The position numbers and the translations under genes are program-made. The notes beneath the pieces are model-generated. The model had not been told where the DNA came from, did not search any database, and saw only the letters and a program-made list of their open reading frames with translations. Shown here in pieces: positions 1 to 10,805 of a stretch of DNA of 64,000 nucleotides; the first letter of the stretch is position 1; every line of letters begins with the position of its first letter. Origin of the DNA: Piliocolobus tephrosceles (Eukaryota; Chordata; Mammalia; Primates; Cercopithecidae); contig NC_045439.1 in assembly GCF_002776525.5 (NCBI RefSeq), forward strand, positions 158,843,208-158,907,207, written 5' to 3'.

Positions 1-384
1 CATGCTCTTTGCGACCAAAGTTCTTCCTGGGAGCTGGGAATTAGACGTGACTTTGGGCTTGTTGAATGATGGAAATATCAATCACACTCTAACAATACAT
101 GATTTAAGGTACTAGATGTAAGCTTCCTGTAGCTTCTCTTGATTATTAGCGAGATTTTACAGAAAAATCGGGACCTTCAAAATATGCACTTGCCCTCATT
201 TTTGCAGACCTGTAAAAACTGTCTTTCCTTTTTGAATGACATCTTCTGGTCTTTAGCATTCTGTGTTTAGCATCTACTGGGCCTGAAGACATTAACCTAC
301 AATATCAGACCTCCTACCTGTCCTGTACCTAGGCAGTGCTGAGATTTTGGACAGACGTGTAAGCATTAACAGTACTTTGTAGGT
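1..384. other. Unassigned intergenic sequence
   Basis: No open frame, repeat or RNA gene that I recognise. Base composition is ordinary for primate intergenic DNA. It runs directly into a MIR fragment. Confidence 0.4.
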
Positions 385-590
385 GCCAACACTTCCATGG
401 CACTTCTGAGCTACAAGGTACTGTTCTGAGGATTTTGTACAATTAGCGCATTTAAACATCATTAGAACCCTACGACATCAGTAATACTATGTTCCCGCTG
501 CAGGTGAGACAGTGGCACAGAGGGGTTTAATGGTTTACGTGAAGTTGCTCTCCTGAGAGGCAGAATCAGGATTTGCACCGGGGTGTCAAT
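385..590 (-). repeat. MIR (SINE) fragment, antisense
   Basis: The + strand reads in the order typical of an antisense MIR: a degraded size-of-tally stretch ('ggtactgttctgagg'), 'accctacgacatcagtaat', 'caggtgagacagtggcaca', 'gaggggtttaatgg', then 'ggcagaatcaggatttg'. This matches the MIR antisense wording (fall in copy number, three-way 'gaggcacagagaggttaa' core, 'ccaggatttgaaccc') with heavy divergence, as expected for an old mammalian SINE. No function is implied. Confidence 0.75.
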
Positions 591-2236
591 GAGGCAGACT
601 CTGTTCCTATCGGCCATGTTCTGCTGTTCCTCATAGATTCTAAAGTCACAATGAGAATGAGGCTTGGCAAGGGGTTAAGCAAGATGCAGAATAAAATGAC
701 AAGAACAGCTGCCCGTGATCTATTTAAGACAAGGAATGGAAAATCCTGTGAAAGTTGACCAGGGGCGAGGTGGGAGCTCAGAGAGCCAGAGGGGCTGCTG
801 TTGACCAAATGGCCAGAATAGCGGCACCTAAGGAATGGCCTTCCTGATCTCCGAAACCTGAGCAGGGCGCTCACCAGCTGCTCTCCTCACCCCAGGCCAA
901 GGAGCCAGAGGGGAAGCCATGGCTGCCTGATGTGATTGGGTTAGAGCCACAGTTGGAAACTAGATATCTGGGGAGATGTAGTGTCCGGTGAAAATCTCAG
1001 CAGGTTGGGCCCTCGTGACAGAGATAGTGATGTCCAACCAGGAGAGGCCACATGCTGGGACAAGGCAGGTGGCAGCCCGTGCTGCCAGGAGAGATCATTT
1101 ATCAAAGATTCTTCCTCAACCCATTAGCTTCGTCATTTCAGCCCATGCTTTTCTTATATATCACTGTACAGGAGTGGAGAGGAGGGTTGTTTGTCTATTT
1201 TTCTCCCCACCTAGGTTGGCCCTTCTCTCCCCATACACACCCAAAGCTCGTGATTACTAGGGAGCTTTCTATTGTGCATATGCTTGTTGAGGTTGAGATA
1301 CCTATCCATAGCTCTCCTGACACACAGCTCCTTGGTCCAGGACTTTGGGTGAGGATGCGCAGAAACAAGCATGAAGTGAGCAAAATCTCTAATATTCCAG
1401 GATGTGAGCTGTGACCTAGAGAAGCAGTTTCCGAGGGGCAGCCTAAAGGGCTTATACTTCCTCTTCAGGACAACCAAGTAAAGAAAACAGGATTGCCTGA
1501 TAAATCCCAGCACATGCCCTGTGTTCTCCGTTAGGAGCATTCCTGCCTCCTGGCCTTCAGGTCTCACAAACCATGGGGACTAACCAGCACACATGGGATG
1601 GCGAGGACATGCTCTGCACCAGGAACATTGAAGGCTTCAACACTTCCTGTCTACACACATTTGGGATTGGCATCCCTAATTGTTCAGATTTTTTCTTCCT
1701 GAGAGTAATAGGCGTGATCAGGAATCTCCTCTGGGCTTAGGTGAGACAGCAGCAGGATGGGCCAGCAGGTTTTCCTGGAGCCTCTGCTCTGTACTCTGTG
1801 TCCTGTAGCGGGTCTTCATTGTAGCTATGCTGATGTGGGGAGAAGGGCAGGGGACTGGAAACGCTGGAGGATCTGCCTGACCTCTCATCTCTTTTGGGGC
1901 AGCAATCGTGTGTTTTTCTTTGTTTTTTCCACAATGCAGACTCTCTCATTTGATTCCATGTAAGTTGCCTAATTCCAGTTACTTCTTAGCCTATCAATAT
2001 GCAAACACCAAGATTTAGTTTTGAGGTGTCACTGTCTCTGGTTAAGGTGTGAGGAGGAAATTAAACTCTGTTGGTCTCTGGGTTAAGATACGAAATAACC
2101 AAGTGGATGGAGTTTCATGAAGGGATGCTAAGAGTTCTGTGGGCCTGGTGGAACCCACATAAGACTGAGTGAAGAGTGAAGATATGTTGTGTGTTCTGAC
2201 TCCATCCATTGAGGAGACATAGAGGCAGCAACACCC
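591..2236. other. Unassigned intergenic sequence
   Basis: About 1.6 kb without a recognised repeat or gene. Open frames here are at most about 120 codons (1052-1414 on the + strand) and lack any family resemblance, repeated-codon structure or splice context I could identify. It may be degraded ancient repeat or a further decayed copy of the unit described around 9.5 kb, but I could not align it convincingly. Confidence 0.35.
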
Positions 2237-2306
2237 CAGCTGCCCTGAGCACATACAGCACCAAGATCTTGGCTTCTAAATAGCATCCTCCAATAAAAGG
2301 AGATGG
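2237..2306. repeat. Short interspersed-repeat remnant ending in AATAAA
   Basis: The stretch containing 'caccaagatcttggcttcta' and 'ccaataaaagg' is wording I have seen in dispersed primate repeats, but I cannot name the family. It abuts an Alu 3' half. Confidence 0.35.
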
Positions 2307-2436
2307 TTGGGAGGCTGAGGCAGGAGAATCGCTTGAACCCAGGAGGCGGAGGCTGCAGTGAGCCAAGATCATGCCGTTGCACTCCAGCCTGGGCAACAGG
2401 AGCAAAACTTTGTCTCAAAAACAAACAAACAAACAA
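2307..2436 (+). repeat. Alu right-arm fragment
   Basis: Starts at 'gggaggctgaggcaggagaa' and runs through 'gcactccagcctgggcaac' to an A-rich tail of CAAA units at about 2416-2434. The left arm is missing, so it is a 5'-truncated Alu of S-like age. Confidence 0.9.
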
Positions 2437-2770
2437 GAGACAGGCTTCTTAAATAAATGGCTAATTCTAGGGCTAGGGCAAGAAAAATACAAGGTGAGGC
2501 TAAAACATCTTGGAGTACCAGAAAGTAAGGAAGTTAAAAAAAGAGATGGAGACATGTTGAAAGGACACAGAAGAGTTCCCAAGGACCAAAAAAAGCTGCA
2601 ACAACTTGAGCAGCAAGATAATTAAGGCTAGTTTTGGATTATAACACAAATAATAAAATAAAACAAATACCCACGAGTTCATAATGATATAAAATATGTT
2701 TGCATACATAAATGCAGATAAGGAACAAATATTTTGTACAGAAAAGTTCAAAAATTAAATGTAGAGACTT
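2437..2770 (+). mobile_element. Old L1M-like 3' fragment
   Basis: Wording such as 'ggacacagaagagttcccaa', 'gcaagataattaaggctag' and 'gttcataatgatataaa' matches a dispersed L1M-type 3' segment. AT-rich, no coding potential. The assignment to L1 is from memory of the wording and is moderately sure. Confidence 0.5.
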
Positions 2771-2990
2771 CCCACCGCTCATGGACTCAGTGAATATGAA
2801 CCCACGTAGAAAGGGTTTTTCTCTGCTTCATAATGTCTGGGGCCTCAACTAGGAAGACATCACTTGCTGAGAGTGAGTCAAACAGTTGGGGGCTGCAATC
2901 TTCTACAGTCCCCTTCTCTTACATGGCTGGCGCCCTTCCATTTGAATATGGCCTTAGTAACTTGGTTTTAGAAGCACGAAAAGAGAAAAA
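2771..2990. repeat. Interspersed repeat with a second copy near 42.75 kb
   Basis: This stretch ('ctcatggactcagtgaatat', 'ctgcttcataatgtctgg', 'gagtgagtcaaacagttggg') is closely similar to 42758-42905 ('ctcatggattccgtggatat', 'gtgcttcataatgtctgg', 'gagtaagtcaaatagttggg'). The 42.7 kb copy also has the 'gattgctgtgtaacaagcta' start known from an old dispersed mammalian element whose family name I cannot give with certainty. Confidence 0.6.
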
Positions 2991-3029
2991 TAGACACTCA
3001 ACAGTGGAGAAACCTGGCAGACATAATCT

Positions 3030-3535
3030 TAACCAAGCGGTCAAGGTTAACATCACCAGTGACACGTTATGTGGATATCACATAACCTCTAATTCTGTGT
3101 GAGGTGAAGCAAACTTTACCTCTTGATATTCTCTCAAATCCATCATCTTTGTTTAACGAAAGCATATCAGAAAGACCCAAATTTAGGAGCATTCTATAAA
3201 ATAGCTGACCAGTAATCTTCAGAAGTGTCAGTGTCATGAAAAGCAAAGAAAGACTGATAACATTGTCAAAGGGATAAAGGTGACTAAATGCAGCATGGTA
3301 TACAGATTTGGTTACTGGAACAGAAAATAGGACATTAGTGGAAATCTCATGAAGTCTGAATAAAGACTGTACTTTAAGATTTTGTACCAATTTTATTGTG
3401 TTGTTTTTGATAAATGTTCCATGGTTAAGATGTTAACAATAGGGGAAGATGGAAGAAGAGTCTATAGGAGCTCTCTTTACTCAGTTTACCATTTCTCTGT
3501 GGGTCTAAAATTGTTTCAAATTTAAAAATTTTAAA
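3030..3535 (+). mobile_element. L1M 3'-end fragment
   Basis: Contains the typical succession of an old L1 3' UTR in sense: 'ggagcattctataaaatagc', 'gaccagtaatcttcagaagt', 'gtcatgaaaagcaaagaaag', 'gttaacaataggggaagatg', 'ttctgtgggtctaaaattg'. Non-coding remnant. Confidence 0.7.
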
Positions 3536-3895
3536 AGAGGTAATGGAATACTACTTAGCAATAAAAATGGAACAAACTATTGATACATACATTATAGATG
3601 AATCTCAAAAACATTATGCTGAGTAAAGAAACAAGACCAAAAAAATATACTATGTTATTCTATGTACATAAGCTTCCAAAAAATGAATGCCAATTTATAG
3701 TGAACAAAAGTATGTAAGTGGTTGCCTGTTGGTGGGATTTCGGGTGGGATCACAAAGGGACACAAAAATTTAGGGGGCAGGTATTGAAACAACTGTTATT
3801 CTGTGGTGATGATTTCATGGGTGTATACATATGTGAATACTCATCAAATTGTACCATTTAAACATATGCAGTGTGTTAATTTTACCTGAATACGA
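3536..3895 (+). mobile_element. L1M 3'-end fragment (second piece)
   Basis: Begins 'taatggaatactacttagca' (end of ORF2 in L1M) and continues through 'gtaagtggttgcctgttgg' to 'gtgtgttaattttacctgaa', the standard L1M 3' end. It ends in a tetranucleotide-rich stretch. Confidence 0.8.
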
Positions 3896-3955
3896 TATAG
3901 ATAAATAGATTGATGGATGGGTAGATAGATGAGTAGATAGACACAGAGACACCTA
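3893..3955 (+). repeat. Degenerate GATA/GATG tetranucleotide repeat
   Basis: Imperfect 'gataga/gatgga' units follow the L1M 3' end, probably grown from its A-rich tail. Confidence 0.7.
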
Positions 3956-3989
3956 GAATTAGTGAGGGGGGATCTTTTTCTATTGCTAC

Positions 3990-4810
3990 GTAATAACTGT
4001 AGAATGAGTGTTAAAAGTAGAAAAGTATTATTTTCCAACCCCAATATAATAACTGATTCAGGTTGGATCATTGGTTGAAGGTACAACCATCTGGTGAAAA
4101 GTCCTTTGGTACCAGAATATTCACATGGTCTCGAAACACCACTCTACAGATAACTTATCCATCCCATAGCGGAAAATAGACCTGTACTATGGGATGGTGA
4201 TCAAATCCAGCAGCACTGATGGAATGGAAACCTAGCATTACATGTTTCCTGATATGACGGAAAAAGGACCCAAACAACAACACGTGTGTATAACCATACG
4301 TGTTGAACCTGAATCTCATCCTGAAGAAGCAATCCAAGATGTGGAGCATCCTACAGCACTGTCCTGAACTCTTGGAAAACAATGTCATTTTTGAAACAGA
4401 CCTCTGTGGGTTGGGCAGAGGTGAGGATGATCCCTATAGATTAAAAGACACTAAAGAGACAAAATAGCCAAATAAAATGCATAAACCTTGTTTGGCTTCT
4501 GGATCCAAAAAATAAAATAAGCTCAAAAGGACATCTTGGGGTCCATAGGGAAAATTTAAATACGGGCTGCTTGTTAAATGCTGGATTGATCTTAATGTTC
4601 TCAGATGTGATAGCGTCATAGTTATGTAGTAGCAAAGTAAGTAAGTGAAGACAGATGATAGGTAGGTAGGTGGTGGATGGATGGATGGAGGGGCAGATAG
4701 ACTGCTAATGTCAAACTGTTAACAGTGGGTGAATTTAGGTGAAGATACTATAGAGGTCTACAATCCTTTCAACTTTCCTGTGGGTTTGAAACTTTTCATA
4801 ATAAATACAG
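3990..4810 (+). mobile_element. L1M 3'-end fragment
   Basis: Old L1 3' UTR wording in sense: 'gaacctgaatctcatcctga', 'ttaaaagacactaaagagac', 'tgcataaaccttgtttgg', 'ggtgaagatactatagagg' and final 'gaaacttttcataataaata'. No polyA tail survives. Open frames inside are chance frames. Confidence 0.7.
4655..4695 (+). repeat. Short GGTA/GGAT tetranucleotide run
   Basis: 'ataggtaggtaggtgg' followed by 'tggatggatggatgga' inside the L1M 3' end. Confidence 0.8.
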
Positions 4811-5340
4811 AGAAGGGGACATAGCATGAAAACAGCAGCGTTGTTCTGTTCTGGCTGTGCAGCCTCCGCTCCATCCTCGCTCCACTCCTCCTTGTCCAGG
4901 TCACTGGCCCACAAAGCAGCTTCTGGGCAGGCTCGGGATTGGTTGCTGTGAAGTGGCCACATTGTCACCAGATGGTTCGAAACGGAGGCTTTATGCAGAG
5001 AGGTGGTGTATCCAGGCTAAGGGGGGAAGGCAGGATGGAGGGAGGAAGGAGAATGAGGCAGTTGCCATGGAGCCCTAAAGGGCCCCCTTTGCTGGAGCTT
5101 GACGCTTGTTTATATTCCCGAGAGGCTCTGGAGGCGGGGAAGTGAGAAGAAGGAAAATGGGGGCTTAATTTGCTCTCACCGATTCCGGCTGCCCACGGGG
5201 CTTATTATCCTTGATTGCCTGTTTTCTGCTTTCTGTCACCATGGAAACCAGCAAAAACGTGACTCTGCTCCGATGTACGCACTTTGCTCGCTGAAAGCCT
5301 AGTCCCCATGTACCTGCTGGGCCTCTGCAGTGGGCCTCTG
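4811..5340. other. GC-richer unassigned block
   Basis: No repeat recognised. Balanced composition with homeodomain-like ATTA cores and the block 'cgattccggctgcccacgg' at about 5180-5200 followed by 'accatggaaaccagcaaa'. Its lack of repeat wording makes it a place to look for conservation, but I see no exon structure. Confidence 0.35.
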
Positions 5341-6088
5341 CGGAAGGTGTGTGTGCCAGGCCGCGTGATTAACTAGGGGCTGCCGGGAGCTGTGCGATGA
5401 GGCTGCGGTGGGGGTGGCAGGACGGACGTCTTTAAGGGGTTGGTGAGAATAGAGTTGCCATCAGCCTCCTTCCTCAGGCCAGGCTAGGAACACTTGGAAG
5501 TGTTTACAAGGCTGGGGCTGGGAGCAGCATGTCCTCCTGCCGAGCACAGTGTGTGCTGAGGCAGCCCACTCCAGGTCAGCACGTCCCAGAATTTCTAAGT
5601 GGAGGCCCTAGGTAGAAACACTCTATGGCTCATAGCTGCAGATTTGGGTTCCTGAGAACAGGTCAAGGTGACCCCATGAGCTGGGGTGGGGAGGAGCGGC
5701 ACAGCTCTGCGCGGAGGGACCTCTGAGCTTCCGCTGCTTCTCAAATGCTGAGGATGAAACTGGCGCCAGGCATCCTCAAAGGGTTTGACCAAGAGGGTGG
5801 GGATAGGTAGATAGGGTGCCTTGGAAGGCAGCCCACAATACTGAGAGGAATTTTCTGGGAGTCTCCTGGCACATGAGGATCATCACAGCGTCTCTGCCAC
5901 TTTTGTAGTTCAAGGAGCACATGGGGGTTGCAGGTGTGGGAGAGCAGGAGGGAGACCCCTCTTTGCCATTGTTTGACCTGCCTATCCCTGTCAGTGGTCC
6001 CATGGTATTGTATTCACCGTTTGGTGGTGGCATCCACAACTGAACAGGCTTCTGTGATTTCTGAAAGCTACAGGGGCTCCTTGTTTAG
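5341..6088 (+). other. Unassigned block, probable 5' part of local unit copy A
   Basis: Just upstream of the old L1, the stretch 6020-6075 ('acaggcttctgtgatttctg' then 'aaagctacaggggctcc') resembles 58045-58070 and 21490-21515, which sit immediately before the start of copies C and B of the local unit. This suggests that the L1 at 6.09-9.45 kb split copy A. The rest is unassigned and GC-richer. Alignment by eye, diverged. Confidence 0.4.
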
Positions 6089-6408
6089 ACAAAGGTGACC
6101 CTAAGAGTCCATGGCTTAAGAAATAGAATGACCATACTATCCAAAAGAATTTACACATTCAATGCAATCCGTATCAAAATTCCAATATTATTTTTCACAA
6201 AAATAGACAAAATATCTAAAATTTGTATGGAACCACAAATGACCTCAAATACCCAAAGTAACGTTGAGCAAAAAGAACAAGGCTGGAGACATCACACAAC
6301 CGGATTTCAAAATATATGTACAAAACTTTAGTAATCGAAACAGCATGGCACTGGCCAAACACGGGAAACATCCACCAATGGAACAAAATGGCTTAGAAAT
6401 GGACCCAC

Positions 6409-6939
6409 ATGCGGGCAAAGGATATGAACAGACATTTCTCAAAAGAAGACCTTCATACAGCCAACAGACACATGAGAAAATGCTCATCATCACTCGCCAT
6501 CAGAGAAATGCAAATCAAAACCACAATGAGATACCATCTCACACCAGTTAGAATGGCAGTCATTAAGAAGTCAGGAAACAACAGGTGCTGGAGAGGATGT
6601 GGAGAAATAGGAACACTTTTACACTGTTGGTGGGATTGTAAACTAGTTCAACCATTATGGAAAACAGTATGGCAATTCCTCAAGGATCTAGGACTAGATG
6701 TACCATATGACCCAGCCATCCCACTACTGGGGATATACCCAAAGGATTATAAATCATGCTGCCAGAAAGACACATGCACACGTATGTTTATTGCGGCACT
6801 ATTCACAATAGCAAAGACTTGGAATCAACCCAAATGTCCATCTGTGACAGCCTGGATTAAGAAAATGTGGCACATATACACCATGGAATACTCTGCAGCC
6901 ATAAAAAAGGATGAGTTTGCGTCCTTTGTAGGGACATAG
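6409..6939 (+). pseudogene. L1 ORF2 C-terminal fragment (176 codons)
   Basis: The frame encodes the end of the L1 ORF2 protein, with recognisable pieces such as 'TMRYHLTPVRMAVIKKSGNN', 'PYDPAIPLLGIYPKDYKSC' and 'MWHIYTMEYSAAIKKDEF'. It lacks the endonuclease and the reverse-transcriptase core, so it is only the cysteine-rich C-terminal tail of a 5'-truncated copy. The first methionine lies in the target-site duplication and is accidental. Not a functional gene. Confidence 0.9.
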
Positions 6940-7265
6940 ATGCAGCTGGAAACCATCATTCTTAGCAAACTATCACAAGAACAGAAAACCAAACACCGCA
7001 TGTTCTCACTCATAGGTGGGAACTGAACAATGAGATCACTTGGACTCGGGAAGGGGAACATCACACACCGGGGCCTATCATGGGGAGGGGGGAGGGGGGA
7101 GGGATTGCATTGGGGAGTTATACCTGATATAAATGACGAATTGATGGGTGCTGACGAGTTGATGGGTGCAGCACACCAACATGGCACAAGTATACATATG
7201 TAACAAACCTGCACATTATGCACATGTACCCTAGAACTTAAAGTATAATAATTGAAAAAAAAAAA
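6413..7265 (+). mobile_element. 5'-truncated younger L1 (L1PA-like) with perfect TSD
   Basis: An 18-bp direct repeat, 'agaaatggacccacatgc', lies at 6395-6412 and 7266-7283 around this piece. It starts in the ORF2 C-terminal region ('gggcaaaggatatgaacaga'), contains the G-rich 3' UTR polypurine stretch at 7083-7102 and 'acctgcacattatgcacatg', and ends in an A-run at 7252-7265. This is classic target-primed insertion into the older L1. Confidence 0.95.
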
Positions 7266-7446
7266 AGAAATGGACCCACATGCTTACTATGGTCAGTTGG
7301 TTTCTGACAAAAGTATCAAGAAGGCACAATGGGAAAAGGAAAGTCTTTTTAATAAATGGTGTTGGGAAAGTGGATATACACATACAGAAGAATGAAATTA
7401 GACCCCTATCTCACAACATACACAAAATTTCATTAAAAATGGATTA

Positions 7447-7776
7447 GGCTGGGCACAGTGGCTCACACCTCCTAGCGCTTTGAGAGGCTAAGGCAGTGGA
7501 TCACATAAGGCCAGGAGTTCATGGCCAGCCTGACCAACATCATGGTAAAACTTTTTTCCGTCATAAGAGTGTCTTGCAAAAAAAAAAAAAAAAAAGCCAA
7601 GTGTGGTAGCGCATGCCTGTAATCCCAGCTACTCAGAGGGCTGAGGCACTAGAATGGCTTAAACCTGGGAGGTGGAGATCAGTGAGCCAAGATCGCACCC
7701 ACTCCAGCCTGTGCGACAGAGTAAGACACTGTCTCAAAAAAAAAAAAAAAAAAAAAAAAAGAAAGAAAAAAAGAAA
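7447..7776 (+). repeat. Alu, old and diverged
   Basis: Full-length dimer from 'ggctgggcacagtggctcac' to an A-rich tail with GAAA units. Mid A-run at 7579-7597. Short direct repeat 'ggatta' on both sides fits insertion in the old L1. Many differences from consensus suggest AluJ/S. Confidence 0.93.
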
Positions 7777-7913
7777 GGATTAAAGACTTAAATGTAAGCT
7801 CCAAACTGTAAAAATGCTATAAGAAAGCAGGGGAAACAGCTCTGTGATATTGGTCTTGGCAATGGTGTTTTTGGATTTGACCTCAAAAGCACAGGCAACG
7901 AAAGTGAAAATAG

Positions 7914-8217
7914 GGCTGGGCATGGTGGCTCACACCTGTAATCCCAGCACTTTGGGAGGCTGAGGCAGGTACGTCACGAGGCCAGGAGTTCAAGACCAGC
8001 CTGACCAATATGGTGAAACCCCATCTCTACTAAAAATACAAAAATTGGCTGGGTGTGGTGGCACACGCCTGTAATCCCAGCTACTGGGGAGGCTGAGGCA
8101 GGATAATCACTTGAACCTGGGAGGCAGAGGTTGCAGTGAGCCGAGATCGCGCCACCGCACTCCAGCCTGGGTGACAGAGCGAGACTCCATCTCAAAAAAA
8201 AAAAAAAAAAAAAAAAA
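7914..8217 (+). repeat. Alu, full length
   Basis: Starts 'ggctgggcatggtggctcac' and ends in a 23-base A-run. S-type wording in the right arm ('tggctgggtgtggtggcaca'). Confidence 0.95.
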
Positions 8218-9450
8218 GATGATACTGCATCAAACTAAAACTTCTTGCAAAACAATTAACAGAGTAAGGAGACAACATACAGATTGAGAAAACGATTTGC
8301 AAGCCATACATTTGATAAGAGATTAATATCCACAATACATGAGGAGCTCCACTTGATTGCATGAAAAAAAGTAATCCAATTGAAAAATGGACCAAGGACA
8401 TGAAAAGACGTATCTCAAAAATTAGACATAGAAATGGCCAACAGGTATATGAAAACAATGTTCTACATAACTGATCATCAGTGAAGTGCAAATCAGTACC
8501 ACAATGAAATATCACTTTGTATCTGTTAGGATAACTGTTATCAAAAGAATTAAAGATAAGAGTAGTCAAGCAGGTGGAGAACGGGAACCTTTGCACACTC
8601 TTGATGGGAATGTAAATTGGTATAGCCATTTATAGAAAACAACATGGAGGTTTCTCAAAACGTTAAAAACAGAGCAACCATATGATCCAGCAGTCCTACT
8701 AATGGGTATATGTTTAAAGGAAATGAAATCAGTATGTCGAAGTGATGTCTGCACTACGTGCTCATTGCAGCATTATTCACAAGAGCCAAGATAGGAAGTC
8801 ACCTTATATGTCCACTATCACAGGAATGAATTAAGAAAATGTGATACATAAACACAATGGAATAGTAGTCAACCTTGAAAAAGAAGAAAATTCTGTTATT
8901 CTCAACAACATAGATCAACCTAGAAGATATTATATTAAGGGAAATAAGCCACCAAGAGAGAGATTAATATTCCATGATCTCATTTGTATGTAATACCTTT
9001 GTAAAAAAAAAAGCCAAAATCACAGAAATAGAGTAGTATGGTGGTTACTAGGAGCGGGGTGAGGGCGAGAGAAGGCGAATGTGGAGCTGTTGGTCAAAGG
9101 TTGCAGCATTTTATTTGACAGGAGAAATAAAATTTTAATATTTATCAAAATATTTGTTAAACATAAATATTCATTAAATATTTTAATATTTATTACACAG
9201 CATGGTGACCATAGTTAATGTATTATATGTCTCGAAATTGTTAATAGAGTTAATTGAATAATTTCAATAAAGTTCATTTCTGTTTATTCTTTTCAATTTT
9301 CCTCACCACAAAAATTATAAATATGTGAGGTGATGAATATGTTAATTAACTTGATTTAATCATTACACAATGGTAAATAAATATCAGACATCACATTTTA
9401 GTCCACAAATATGTACAATCATTATTTGTTAATTAAAATAATTAAAAACA

Positions 9451-10390
9451 ATGACTTGGGATAAATAGGAGTCTGGAATTGGAATGAACTGAGCTTTGGG
9501 GTAGGTGCTGGTTTTCTAGATATTGAAACAGAGGAAGCCGAATCTTAGGAACTTTTGCCCAGTTCTGAGAAATAATGGGCAATGTTTCATCTCTGTTGTG
9601 TTGCTGTTCCCTCATGTCCATTGGAAAAAAGTGTTCTATGTACATCTCCCTGCAGCGTGTTTTTCTGTGCCCCTGGGTTGAGAGCAGCCATCAACAGTGC
9701 CATGCTGTCTTCCATGGCAGGAATACTCTTTTTCAGCATGAAATGTGCTGCTGTTCTACCGTCAGCAGCCCTGGCTACATCTAAGTCTGAGGTGTCATGG
9801 TTTGGAATGAGCTGTGGAATCCATGTGGATGTCTGCTGGAGAAGAAACCTGAATGGTTTTCAGGATTCCTGTTTAATTATTGTGATGAACCTGTGCTGGG
9901 AATTTCATGAGTTGGTGCAGGACAAAGGGGGCTTCGTGAAGTCTGAGTAGAGAGTACTAACAATCCTGGATGCAGAAATATGAGCCGTGTATGTGATCAG
10001 TTACATTCCTGCTTTCAGGTTTCTAATCCCCAGAATCCCTTTCTTGCCACAGGGTGGGAATATGATCTTGTGATACTGCTTCCCGTGTCAGTTGCAGGCA
10101 TGTGTGCGTGTTTGAGATACTGTTTTCTGAGAATTGTTGTTGACCAGGCCAGCAACACTATACAATGGCAACAAGTGGCTCAGGAGTATGCCAGATAATA
10201 GGACACTCCTCCTTCCTCTAGAAGTCTAGTGGCACCTGATCACCTTATTTGGAGCTTGGTGCACAGTGGAACACGGTAGCATGCTGCTCAGAGAAACCTC
10301 CTCCTCTTGTAAACACAGCCCCTGATCTCATTCTGTGCTGCTTTGCCATTCTGTATGGAGGAGCTCCTTGGCCACATCTCAGTCTGGCTC
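9451..10390 (+). other. Local unit copy A (unidentified, diverged)
   Basis: Shares collinear anchors with copies B and C. First anchor: 9545-9584 ('ttgcccagttctgagaaata') against 58191-58228 ('tgcccagatctgagaaatat') and 21600-21640. Second: 9757-9830 ('accgtcagcagccctggct') against 58310-58370 ('accgtcagcacctctggcc') and 22143-22200. Third: 10123-10157 ('gttgaccaggccagca') against 22443-22476 ('gtggtcaggccagca'). No coding frame is shared. It is interrupted downstream by the LTR at 10391. I do not recognise the unit; a decayed local duplication is the simplest reading. Confidence 0.5.
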
Positions 10391-10805
10391 TGTATTAGTC
10401 CATTCTCATGTTATTATAAAGAAATACCTGAGACCGGGTAATTTATAAAGAAAAGAGGCTTAATTGGCTCATGGTTCTGCAGGCTGTACAGGAAGCATGG
10501 CAGCTTCTGCTTCTGGGGAGGCCTCAGGAAGCTTCCAATCATGGCGGACGATAAAGGGAAAGCAGGCACATCTTACATTGTGGAGCAGGAGCAGGACAGC
10601 AAAGCAGGGGCCAGACACTTTCAACAACCAGATCTACTGAGAACTCGCTCACTATCACAGTGACAATACCAAGGGCAGTGGTGCTGAAGGGTTCATAAGA
10701 AACCGCCCCCTTGATGCAGTCACCTCTTCCAGGCCTCCCATCCCACATTGAGGACTAAAATTTGACATGAGACTTGGGCAGGGGACACAGAATCAAACCG
10801 TATCA
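10391..10805 (-). mobile_element. Solo MaLR LTR (MST/THE1 type), antisense
   Basis: Runs from 'tgtattagtccattctcatg' to 'caaaccgtatca', the reverse complement of the THE1/MST LTR. Internal landmarks are 'gagaccgggtaatttataaa', 'ggctcatggttctgcaggct' and 'gaactcgctcactatcac'. About 415 bp, diverged, no internal region. It splits copy A of the local unit. Confidence 0.95.

Larger units (their letters stand above)
6089..9450 (+). mobile_element. Old L1, ORF2 3' part plus 3' UTR, nested insertions
   Basis: Sense L1 ORF2 wording starts at 'catactatccaaaagaattt' and resumes after each insertion: 7284-7446 ('ataaatggtgttgggaaag'), 7777-7913 ('ggattaaagacttaaatg') and 8218-9450. The 3' UTR shows 'agcatggtgaccatagttaa' and 'gatgaatatgttaattaact', typical of L1M. 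Frames are broken throughout. It hosts a younger L1 (6413-7265) and two Alus (7447-7776, 7914-8217). It appears to have landed inside the local unit copy A. Confidence 0.9.
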
